Shown here: positions 33,035 through 42,586 of the stretch, in pieces
How the letters are laid out: each line of letters begins with the position of its first letter
How positions within the stretch are numbered: position 1 is the stretch's first letter
From: Corylus avellana
Taxonomy: Eukaryota; Streptophyta; Magnoliopsida; Fagales; Betulaceae
NCBI RefSeq assembly: GCF_901000735.1
Contig: NC_081544.1
Location: forward strand, 22,187,900-22,251,899
DNA: 64,000 nt
Direction of reading: 5' to 3'
Notes under the pieces: generated by a model
Database searches by the model: none
Told to the model about the DNA's origin: nothing
The model's input: the letters and a program-made list of their open reading frames with translations, nothing else
Translations under genes and position numbers: made by a program

Positions 33035-35694
33035 TGTAACGCCCCGATATTGGAGCTAGCAAATATCGAAGTCATGATGCTGCAACTTCAGAAAATACAA
33101 TCTTACAGCGGAGTATGTATATTTTTTTCTTTTTTCTATGACCTAGGAATAACTTACACAACACGATTGAGCTGACTGAAATACCTCGAGGTGATATATT
33201 ATTAAATAAAATAGAAACATGGTTTTCATTACAACATATGTACACACTAAGTGTACCAAATATATGCCACAGACGGCACCTAAATTAACATAGTAATATT
33301 TATTAAGTTTACACACATCACCATACATAATAAAAGCGATTAACATAAATGAGATTTGCTCCATAGAGTAAGCATAAATCCTGCAGCAGATGGTCTATCA
33401 ACCATCAAAACTAGTAAAAGGACCATCATCCTCACTTTCTATTCCTGCATCAAGATCTATGTAAAGATGACGTTATCATATTTACATAGGCAAACAAGTG
33501 AGTAATCTATTTTTCCTAGAGATAAAGACTAAAAAAAATAGTTTGAACAAGTAAGATTAAAGACTAAAATATATAATAGTGAATGAGTTGTGAATGCAGC
33601 GTAATGACAGATTAGTTTGTGTTTTATGATAATCTTTCTTCAGACCTCTTCGTCATGAGCTGTCAGCCCGCTTACGTCCGTTATGTCCCTCACACTTTAG
33701 AGGTTTACCTGTTTGGTGCTGGCAACTACACCGCCCCAGCTTAGTTATATATTAGGCCTGTTAGACGGTTATATACCCCCATCCATTGAGATACCGACAG
33801 TTCCTCGTGGCAATCCACCCAACTTGTTCTTAAGGTGGCTATCTTATCAGCCCATTTTATTAGACACATTATGCAGCAGTTGTATTGCAAAATTATATTA
33901 ATAAGACAAAATATGAATTCCTATAACAATAAAACAAAGCTAGTACTCAGTAAGTATATCCATACTTACACTCCTTAGAGTAGTATTCTGCTCCACTTCT
34001 GCATATAATACATACATACAAACAATACTTAGTTCATTCTCCAATAATATCATTGTTTAAAGACCCTCATCTTTTTATATTTATTTATTATCCGTCACTT
34101 CATCTTTACTTACTCATTTTATTATATTAATCTAAGATAGTTACTTATAACTAGCTTTATGCCTGAATTCATATTTCGGGGATGAGATCAAATGCTCCTT
34201 ACCGCCAAAAATATGAACTAAAATTTAAATGACAATAAAAGAAATGACTGAATGTAAATACTGAATTCATATTTAGGGGATGAGATCAAATGGTCCTTAC
34301 CGCCAAAAAATATGAACTAAAATTTATATGACAATAAAAGAAATGACTGAATGTAAATACTGAATTCATATTTAGGGGATGAGATCAAATGGTCCTTACC
34401 GCCAAAAATATGAACTAAAATTTAAATGACAATAAAATAAATGATTGAATGTAAATACTGAATTCATATTTAGGGGATGACAGCCAAAAATATGAATTAA
34501 AATTTAAATGACAATAAAAGAAATGACTGAATGTAAAAACTGTAAAGTAAATAATATATAGATAATATCATAAGCCTTTAATTGATTTTGTCGACTAACT
34601 CATTATTATCAATTCATTTGTATCTATTACTTTATTTTACATTATACGCTTATTGGGTCTTTAAACAATTAAATGAGAACAAGTGATACAAGCAATAAAT
34701 CATGATATTTATACAAGAAACACTTACCCAATAATCCTTAGAAGTAAAACTCCACCAAATCTTCTCTAGGTAGCTAGTTTAGAAAAACACTTAAACACTA
34801 CAAGAAATATCTAAGCTATATGGTATTTGACTAGAACTAAGAAATAAAATGAAAGGAGGAGCAAACAATTTTTACTTGTTTTAAGATTGTAAAAACTCAA
34901 GTGAAAGTGAATTTAGCTTTAGGCTCTATTTATAAGAGAATGAATGGTTATGATTTATTTTTACACATTTGATCTAAGGGTTGAGATGTATTTAACCAAA
35001 AGAATGAACCTAGTCCATATTTCATGATCTATACCAATTGATATTTTCGTCCAAAATGAGGGCAGTGTATCCCGATCCATTTTTCAATGTCCAAATGTAC
35101 TCCGATTGATATGAAATTTTGCGAGTAGATAGAGGACTCCGAGATAAACATTTTATATTTTTGGTTCGACTCCATCCGAGTTCGTTTGAATCTATTTTTG
35201 GCCAAACAAAGTTTCCGATTCAACCTAGGCTTTAATCTATTTGCATTCCCACTTGGCCACTTGCCTTATTAAATCTTTATAATCATGATATTTACTATAA
35301 CCATTATTACTAGAAGACTTTAAGCTTTCAACAAAAGTGGCTAGCCATGGTATCTTTCTTTAGCAGTTTTAATCTCATTTAGACAGTATGAAAATTAAGA
35401 TACTGCTTTTTAGGCTAAAAAACTGAAAAGCTTTAAATAAATTTATGACTTCGCTAAACACCAATATAAATAATTTATTCACTAGATTGGGTTTAATTAT
35501 AAACATATTAGTGAAACTAAACTTTTAGAATTGAAGTACTATACATAAGAGGTCAAAAATCAATGTAATATACCTTTAACATTAAATAGTTATTTAATAT
35601 CATTAATCCACATATCATTGTTCTAATTTATTGATTATTCTTTTAATCTATTTAATATTATTTAAATAAGAGTTTTAAAATCTAGGTCGTTACA
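33035..35694 (-). mobile_element. Gypsy-type solo LTR inserted in gag, 2660 bp
   Basis: On the minus strand it starts TGTAACGACCTAGATTTT and ends GGGGCGTTACA. Target duplications CTTGC lie at 33030-33034 and 35695-35699. ATATACTTACTGAGTACTAG on the minus strand near 33950 matches the late-LTR signature of gypsy elements (by recall), which fixes the orientation. It has no coding domain. The split gag frame is restored exactly when the insert and one duplication are removed. Confidence 0.85.
34163..34545. repeat. Four tandem repeats of about 98 bp inside the solo LTR
   Basis: Units start CTGAATTCATATTT at 34163, 34261, 34360 and 34458. Each contains GGGGATGAGATCAAATG and AATATGAACTAAAATTT. The fourth lacks the CAAATGGTCCTTACC segment. 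Confidence 0.9.
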
Positions 35695-36277
35695 CTTGCT
35701 CTGTTGCATAGCAGCAATTTGAGGTATAAACCTCTCAGGTAAAGATCTTAAGATTTTTTTCACCACTTTAGCATCATCCATTTTCTTTCCTAAATTAATA
35801 GTAGAGTTTCTAATGACACTAAGCTTTGAATAGAATTCATCAAAAGTTTCATATTCCTGCATTCTAATCTTCTCAAACTGAGAAACGACCATTTGAATTT
35901 TTGAAGTTCTAACAACCTTAGTTCCTTCATGTGTGATTTCTAAAGTTTCCCAAGCTTCCTTAGCTATCTCACATCTAGAAATTCTTGAAAATTTCTCATT
36001 TGAAACAGAGATGTAAATAGCATTTATAGCTTTGTCATTAGCAGTAGCATTATTCTTTTCCTCCGTTGTCCATTCAGCTATTGCTTTGTCTGGACGTGTC
36101 CATCCAGATTCAACAATATGCCAAACATTAATGGATTTAAAGTATGCTCTCATACAAATTTTTCAAAGCGTATAATTTGTTCCGTCAAAGACGGGAAGAG
36201 AATTAGGAGCAACAGTAAGAGACATTTGATATGGAGTCTCGGATCACACTCAGGAAAAAATTTCATCACAGAGTGAA

Positions 36278-36292
36278 CCCGTTCTGATACCA
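36278..36292 (-). promoter_or_regulatory. Primer-binding site of the SIRE-like element
   Basis: Minus strand TGGTATCAGAACGGG, two bases after the LTR end TTTTCA. It is complementary to the 3' end of initiator tRNA-Met, as usual for copia elements. Confidence 0.8.
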
Positions 36293-36294
36293 AT

Positions 36295-37305
36295 TGAAAA
36301 TTCTATATACGACTCCAAATGACATCTATTCAAATGTCTTGGTGTTTCACAAATATTAAGCAGAATAAGATCTAACCTAATAGTTAATATTCAACCAAAT
36401 ACAGATATGTAATGAAATTCAAGAACACAGATATTTGGTTACGAAGAGGAAACCATTTAGAGAACTCTCTAAATGTAAAACCTCTCCGGGGCAGCCAAAC
36501 CCAGGAAAAAAATCGACTATAAGAAGAATAAAGAATACAAGAAGAATTACAAAACCTTTGCAATTGACTCTTTCTTGCACACGACAAGCGATCCACTTGA
36601 CTTCTACCGTAGTAGCCCTTTCCAGAACATCTAGCACAATTCTTCTATAAGATTTCCTTTCACCGAAACTCCGATTGGCTTCACGTATTTAATCTTTACT
36701 CTCATAAACTATAACAATATCTCTCTCTAAGCTCTCTGTTTTAGCTCTCAAAATACGTACCTATGTTAGGCAAAATAAATTGTTTAAATAGAACATAAAA
36801 CATAAATTTAGCAGCCATGTCCGGACAGGGATAAGTGGGTGTCCGGACACGGCTAGGGTTACATATCCGTAACCACGTGGTGTCCGGACAGCCAAGTCAT
36901 GTGTCCGGACACCATGCAAAATGGGCTTGCTGGAAATTGGGTCCGGACCCAGCTTTTGGCGGTCCGGACATGCCCCTCAAAAGCAGCTTGCTGGAAATTA
37001 GGTCCGAACCCAGCTTCTGGTGGTCCAAACATGCCCCTAAAAAACAGCTTGCTGGATATAGTGTCCGGACCCGGCTTCTGACGGTCCGGACAGGCCCTTC
37101 ACTTTTGACTTGCTGGATATTGTGTCCGAACCCGGCTTCTGACGGTTCGGACATACCCTTCAAAGTGTGTTTGCTGGATATTAGGTCCAGACCTGGCTTC
37201 TGGCAGTCTGAACAGGGCCTTCTAGAATCCTGCTTTCTGGAAATGCTGAGGTGCTCATTTTCAACAAATTACATGCAAACCGAATGTGCCAAACATAAAC
37301 TAACA
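36295..37305 (-). repeat. 5' LTR of the SIRE-like element (1011 bp)
   Basis: Minus strand TGTTAGTTTATGTTTGGC to GAATTTTCA. It carries the same 61-bp TCCGGACA array as the left LTR (about 36870-37235). Confidence 0.88.
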
Positions 37306-37590
37306 TGTGTGTGTGTGTGTGAGTGTGTGTGTTGGTGTAAAAATGTGAAAATTATAGTTAGAAGAGAATGACATGTAATTTTTATTTATTAACTCGATTA
37401 TGTAATGTAATTGTTTATGGGAACTTAGAGCTAGCTCTAGTCAATTTGTATCAATGTATTTGACAATTTTTTTTTTGTTTTCCAGCTGCTCAAAAATTTT
37501 TGAGATCTTATTTATAATAATTTCTTTGACTAATCAAGATTACGTATATTTAGTAGTGCCTCCGATTATAATTTATAAACTATAATCGGA
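37306..37590. other. Right flank of the SIRE-like element, no gene
   Basis: (TG)n at 37305-37330, then AT-rich sequence. It includes the near-palindrome CCGATTATAATTTATAAACTATAATCGG at about 37562-37589 (13-base arms), a possible hairpin at the edge of the next repeat. Confidence 0.5.
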
Positions 37591-37604
37591 TTTTTTCTTG
37601 ACAA

Positions 37605-39640
37605 TCCGTTTTTGACGTGTTAGGTGGCTTGACACGTTACTAAACTTTAGTGACGTGTCATTATTGACGTGTATCGGACGTTAAAATTAAGGGTGTGAAA
37701 AATAGGGATTATTTGACATGTCAATTTCTGACACGTCACATTTTATGGAAGTGCCAAAACTGACACGTCAACAAATTTATTGACGTGTCAGTTTTGATTC
37801 GTCAATAAATTTGTTGACGTGTCAATTTCAAAACGTCACTAAAGTTTAAAAATTATTAAAAATAATAATTTTTTTAAATTTTTTTTTTTCTCGTCAGTTG
37901 GTTGCAGCACTGCCCACAACTTTCTTCTCTTTGCTTCTATTTTTCAGCTCTTCAATAAACAGCACCCATCAACACAAATCACTCTCTTGAAACACCACTG
38001 CCACAACCATAGATTCTCAATCTTCATGTTTATTCCGCTGTTTATAGGTCCGGCATCCCACAAAAAAAATCCGATTTTTTTGCCTCTGTTTGCCTCGCTC
38101 GCCCACTTCATCCTCAGTTCAGGATGAAGTGAAGGGGAGAAGGAAATAACAGAAAAGAAAAGAAGAAGAAAAATCATTCACAGTACTGATCGACTGGTCG
38201 AAGAAGCAAAAATCGATCTCTTTGTTTGCCTCACTCTCTCACTTCATCTTCAGTTCAGGATAAAGTGAAGGGGGGAAGGAAATAACAGAAGAGAAAAGAA
38301 GAAAAAAAAGAAAAAGGAAAGAAGAAAGGCTACCTTTTTAGCGGCCGGATCGTCCAATGGCACCAGACGTTTGCAAGTCCGGCGACCCAGCTCACTCTCG
38401 CGATCCATCTCACTCCCACGAGGTACTGCCCTGCATCTCCTCCTTCAAACATCAAAAAAAAATATATATCTCTCGGTTTGCCTCACTCTCCCACTTCATT
38501 GAAGTGAAGGGGAGAAGGTGAGAACTAAAAGGAAAAACAAAAAAAAAAAAGGGGAAGAAACCCATTCTTTTTTTTTTTTTTTTTTTTTTAAAAAAAAGAG
38601 GAAGGAAAGAATAAATAATAAGAAGAGGGAAAAAGTTGAATTAAGAGAGATCTCTCGCTTTAAATAATTTTCTCACACTCATTTTTTTAGTGACGTGCCA
38701 ACATTTGACACATCAAGAAATGCTTGACATGTCACCTATAGACACGTCAAAAAATTCTTGACGTGTCAAATGTAACACGTCAATAATTTTGTTTCCTACT
38801 ATTTTTTTTAAACACATCATTAATATTGTTAATCAATTAATTATTGACGTGTGAAATAGTGACCCGTCAAGAAAATATATTGAAAATAATAAGAGAAAAA
38901 ATTATATGATCACTTATTTTTTTTAAATACTATATAGACTAAGAGAATACATATATGTATTAATATTCTAGATTGTTAATACTAAAAAACACTTTAATTT
39001 TTTAGTTTATAATACTCCTACAATATTGATAATATGATATAGCCATAATAATTTTTTCAAAATAAATTAAAAGAGTACAAACCACAAGAAAATATGTACA
39101 TATTTATTATTGTCTATAAACATTTAATAGCTAATGCGTAAGAGTGTTAAGAGACTCTTATGCATTAACTAGTTTTATAAAATTTTAATGGGTTTGAATA
39201 TATTTCTTAATATATGACGACATTTAAAGCCCACTAAAAATTCAATTTAATTTCTATACAATAAGTTATTTAATTCTAATCAAAATAATCATTATGTATA
39301 GAGAGAAAAAAAAAACCATAAACTACAATGATATAATTATACACATATATAGGTATACAAATTAAATTTTGTTACTTACTATTTTTTTTAAACACATAAT
39401 TAATATTATTAATTAATTAATTCTTGACGTGTGAAATAGTGGCATGTCAATATATAATTATTGACGTGTGAAAATGATACGTCAATAAATAGTGACATGT
39501 TATTTTTGACATGTCAAGAATTATCGACGTGGCAAATTCAACACGTCAATAAAGTTTTTCTTGATGTGGTAGTAATTACCACGTCAGTAATATTTAGTAA
39601 CGTGGCAAAAAGTGTGTTACTGTAGACACGTCAATTTTTT
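37605..39640. mobile_element. ACGT-motif repeat with three TGACGTGTCA clusters (block B)
   Basis: Clusters at 37605-37840 (about ten ACGT cores), 38690-38880 and 39420-39640, separated by purine-rich and AT-rich DNA. The motif TGACGTG(T/G)CA and its reverse recur every 15-40 bases. No transposase frame is present. The distal part (38920-39640) is the inverted counterpart of block A 7290-7985. This is probably a non-autonomous DNA element with subterminal repeats, but I could not find terminal inverted repeats or a target duplication, so the limits are approximate. Confidence 0.5.
38087..38535. repeat. Three diverged purine-rich repeat units
   Basis: TTTGCCTC(A/G)CTC...CCCACTTCAT...GAAGTGAAGGGGAGAAGG occurs at 38088, 38224 and 38476. 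The first two include the small palindrome CATCCTCAGTTCAGGATG (or a variant) and a long AGAAAAGAAAAGAAG tract. Confidence 0.7.
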
Positions 39641-40176
39641 TTTTTGTAACGCAAGGTGAAAATTCGGGACGTTATAAGGGATGCCTAACAAGGACCTTGT
39701 GTGACACCTAACAGAATAAAATGCTAGAAGAAAAATAATGAATTTTAAATATCGGACCGATCAAGTGACACCCAATTTTTATCTTCTAATTTGTATGCAT
39801 GTATTCCAAAGTTAATTCAAACAAAATTTTGAACCTAAGGTACGTACTAAGATTTTCGTGGAGACAAAGTGGTAAAACATTAATTGACAAGGCTTATGCT
39901 TTCGGCAATTTTTTTTTTTTTTAAAAAATCTTTGCTGACCATTTTGGCAAATTCTTCAGTGACACTTATTCATGAGATTCTAAATCAAAGCCACGGAATC
40001 ACAAAATAAACGTTAAAAGCAACTAAAAATAAAACAAGGTATATATAAGAATGGAAAACGAGAGATGTTAACATCTAATAAGACCAAAAATAAGAACAAA
40101 TTAAGCACAGGATTAACAGATAAATTCCGTTCACCTGAAAAGAAACAAGCAACATCGATAAAATCAAGAAAAAGAG

Positions 40177-40217
<41 letters not shown>

Positions 40218-40273
40218 GCATGAATATATCTCAACTAAGCTAAGAATCATAGAGAAAGAAAAGTATATCGAAC
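39641..40273. other. Upstream region of the interrupted secreted-protein gene
   Basis: Non-coding. It is inverted relative to block A 6651-7250 and keeps the (TA)n tract (40180-40214) and the AGTATATCGAACATGG leader around the start codon. Confidence 0.55.
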
Positions 40274-40475
40274 ATGGCTAAAAAATGCCCCTCTTTGCCT
40301 AATTGTGCTGGTGATCATCATCATGACTTATGCGAATGTCATCAATGGTGCTGGAGATTTGAAGAGTGACAAGCTGTGCAGCCAGTGCTCCAAATGTGAC
40401 ACAACCGGATGCCCTGCCACTGAAGATTTTCCCCACATAACAGCGTTTGACGACACTCTAATCGCAGGTGCTTTG
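40274..40475 (+). pseudogene. Secreted Cys-containing protein gene, 5' half, ends at a copia LTR (block B)
   Basis: The ATG at 40274 is followed by the signal-peptide region, but two bases are missing (TGCCCCTCTTTGCC here against TGCCTCTCTCTTTGCC in block C), which shifts the frame at codon 6 or so. Downstream, in another frame, the Cys cluster CSQCSKCDTTGCPATEDFPH is preserved. Homology ends at CTTTG (40471-40475), where the 330-bp LTR begins. The matching continuation of the exon starts after the other LTR at 10769. Confidence 0.85.
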
Positions 40476-40805
40476 TAAAAGAGTTCTTAGAGAACGTGAT
40501 TTTGCGGAATGATTTGTGCTGCTTTCTCATTAAGATTAAATAGAACAGAAAATACAAATATAATCCATCACCAACTTTGATAACATAAGTTGATGTGAAT
40601 TCAAAAACTAATAACATAATCCTAACATAAGACTTAATACTAATCTGAAATTAATAACAAGAGAACAAGAGAAGTAGAATGCAAATAGATGACTTAAAGA
40701 TAAGGAAAGAGATGTAGTAAAACTAGAAGACTAGAGATGTAGTAAGACTAGAAGACTTCAGCAGTAACAGAAACTTCAGGGACTTCTTCAGCAATATGTT
40801 TAACA
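40476..40805 (-). repeat. Copia 3' LTR (330 bp)
   Basis: Minus strand TGTTAAACA to CTCTTTTA, then CTTTG (plus) at 40471-40475. It differs at four of 330 positions from 10439-10768. Confidence 0.93.
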
Positions 40806-42586
40806 TGCCCCCTCAAGCTAAAAGAGGATGAAATCACTTGGAGCTTGGTCTTGAGATAAAGGAATCGAGCTGAAGATAAACCTTTTGTAAAAACATCTGC
40901 AATTTGGTCGGCTGTGGAGATGAAAGATACTATGATGTCTTGGTTGAGGACTTTTTCTCTGATGTAGTGATAATCAACTTCGATATGCTTTGTTCTAGCA
41001 TGATAAACCGGATTGGCAGCCAATGATAGTGCACTTACATTGTCACACCAAACAACTGGAGCCTTTGGAAGATGAATTTGTATCTCTTGAAATAACATTC
41101 GTAACCAAAACAGCTCAGTAGTAGTAATTGCGAGCGATCTATTCTCAGCCTCTGTGCTTGATCTTGAGACCACAGGTTGTTTCTTTGAACTCCAAGAGAT
41201 TAAGCAATTACCAAGAAAAATTGCAAAGCCAGAAGTGGATCTCCTATCATCTGGACAGCCAGCCCAATCAGAATCACAAAAGGCATTCAGTTGAAGGTTT
41301 GTGCGGGAGTAAAACAAGCCATGATGGAGGGTGTTCTTGAGGTATCTGAGAACTCTCTTAGCTGCTGACCAGTGAGTAACAGTTGGATGATGCATATGTT
41401 GACAAAGCTGATTCACAGAAAAGGCTATATCAGGTCGAGTTAGAGTGCAGTATTGAAGAGCACCTACTACACTTCTATACTCAAAAGGATCAAGCAGGGA
41501 CTCTCCATTCAAGCTGGACAACTGAGAACCAGATGAGCATGGGGACTTTGCAGGCTTTGCTTCTGTCATCTTGGTTCTATGAAGGATGTCAGTAACATAT
41601 TTTGCTTGGCAGAGATGAAGCCCTGTAGAGCTTCGAGTAACCTGTATGCCAAGAAAGAAACTTAGAGAGCCTAAGTCTTTAACAGGAAATTCCTGCTGCA
41701 TTTGCCCAATAATCTTAGTAATCAACTGAGGATGTGTCCCTGTAATAATTATATCATCCACATATATCAACATAAAAACTTTAATGTTGCCAGTGAGAAA
41801 AATAAATAAAGAAGTGTCAACTAGAGAGGCAGTGAAGCCTATATCAAGTAAGTAGCAAGACAATCTATGAAACCAGGCTCGAGGGGCTTGTTTGAGACCA
41901 TAGATTGCCTTTTGCAGTTTGCACACCATTTTAGGATTCTCCTTGTCAACAAAACCCTTTGGTTGTTCCATATACACTTCCTCATTGAGAGAGCCATGAA
42001 GAAATGCATTAGAGATGTCCAACTGTCTAATTACCCAGTTGAAATGGACTGCCAAAGCTAGTATAATTCTGATGGTGGAAGGTTTTATGACTGGACTGAA
42101 AGTCTCAGTGTAATCAACTCCAGAGGTTTGTTCAAAACCCTTTGCAACCAGTCTAGCTTTAAATCTGTCTACTGCACCATTAGACTTCCTCTTGATCTTA
42201 TACACCCATTTGTTATGAAGAACATGTTGGTGAGGTGGCCGAGGGCACAAAGTCCATGTTTTGTTGGAGAGAAGTGCCTTAAATTCAAGATTCATGGCAT
42301 CTTGCCACCTGGGATCAAGAGCAGCTTTACTATAGCAAGGTGGTTCTGACTCGGGTAACACAGTATGAAAACTAAGTAGTGGATATCTAGAGGAGAACAT
42401 CTTGTAGTCAGAAAAGGTTTTAGGTTTAAGGTTTCCTGTTCTAAACCTGGTAGTCATTGTGTGAGATGGTTGAAGAGGAGATTGGGCAGCAGCTATTGAG
42501 GTAGGGTTTGGTGCTACAGAAGTGGATGAGTGTTGATCTATTGAGGGTGGATTTGAGAGGAGATGTGACCTAGATCTGGTAAGCAT
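40748..42586 (-). CDS. Copia pol, RT and RNase H part
   Basis: An open frame of 612 codons beginning in the integrase-RT linker (HPMLTRSRSHLL). [87 protein letters not shown], and the catalytic YVDD in VFMLIYVDDIIITGTH. RNase H: DWAGCPDDRRSTSGF, SRSSTEAENRSLA, WCDNVSALSLAANPVYHART and QIADVFTKGLSS. In RNase H the usual Glu-Tyr after the second Glu is Asn here (TEAENRSL, not EYRSL). The frame reads through the polypurine tract and 58 bases into the 3' LTR before stopping at 40748. It is separated from the upstream gag-integrase frame by a single frameshift near 42650, so this copy is probably not autonomous as it stands. Confidence 0.9.
   Translation of the reverse strand: MLTRSRSHLLSNPPSIDQHSSTSVAPNPTSIAAAQSPLQPSHTMTTRFRTGNLKPKTFSDYKMFSSRYPLLSFHTVLPESEPPCYSKAALDPRWQDAMNLEFKALLSNKTWTLCPRPPHQHVLHNKWVYKIKRKSNGAVDRFKARLVAKGFEQTSGVDYTETFSPVIKPSTIRIILALAVHFNWVIRQLDISNAFLHGSLNEEVYMEQPKGFVDKENPKMVCKLQKAIYGLKQAPRAWFHRLSCYLLDIGFTASLVDTSLFIFLTGNIKVFMLIYVDDIIITGTHPQLITKIIGQMQQEFPVKDLGSLSFFLGIQVTRSSTGLHLCQAKYVTDILHRTKMTEAKPAKSPCSSGSQLSSLNGESLLDPFEYRSVVGALQYCTLTRPDIAFSVNQLCQHMHHPTVTHWSAAKRVLRYLKNTLHHGLFYSRTNLQLNAFCDSDWAGCPDDRRSTSGFAIFLGNCLISWSSKKQPVVSRSSTEAENRSLAITTTELFWLRMLFQEIQIHLPKAPVVWCDNVSALSLAANPVYHARTKHIEVDYHYIREKVLNQDIIVSFISTADQIADVFTKGLSSARFLYLKTKLQVISSSFSLRGHVKHIAEEVPEVSVTAEVF

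Larger units (their letters stand above)
31896..36225 (-). pseudogene. SIRE-like gag, interrupted by a solo LTR
   Basis: The ATG at 36225 starts MSLTVAPNSLPVFDGTNYTL. Codon 21, which should be Trp, is TGA (36165-36163). The frame continues with MRAYFKSINVWHIVE and YETFDEFYSKLSVIRN. At QQSK it is cut by the insertion 33035-35694. Across the insertion, removing one target duplication joins QQSK to DLDTMRVEELVGSLQ without a frameshift. Further on come an acidic Ser/Asp stretch, the first Cys-His knuckle CHECGGRGHIRIEC (near 32700), a predicted coiled coil (32387-32200, EAELEKERLMKFMDE), and a second knuckle CYHCGVKGHTRPNC (near 31930). Frameshifts occur near 32745 and 32380. Confidence 0.85.
20345..37305 (-). 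mobile_element. SIRE/Maximus-like Ty1/copia element, degenerate, with nested insertions
   Basis: Minus-strand order: 5' LTR 37305-36295, primer site 36292-36278 (TGGTATCAGAACGGG), gag 36225-31896, pol 31664-28717, a long 3' region with an extra ORF (26873-25914), polypurine tract at 21367-21355, 3' LTR 21354 to about 20345. Without the two nested solo-LTR-like insertions (33035-35694, 22582-25347) the element is about 11.5 kb, large as is usual for SIRE-type elements. The RT motif [10 protein letters not shown], two Cys-His knuckles in a long gag, and A/G-rich GGGGGA tracts in the 3' region point to this lineage (by recall). Numerous stops and frameshifts make it inactive. Confidence 0.85.

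Noticed and set aside
36835..37371. 178-codon open frame with repeated Arg-Thr-Arg and Gly-Pro motifs
   Set aside because: It lies in the 61-bp tandem array of an LTR; the repeat length keeps frames open by chance and the other LTR breaks it.
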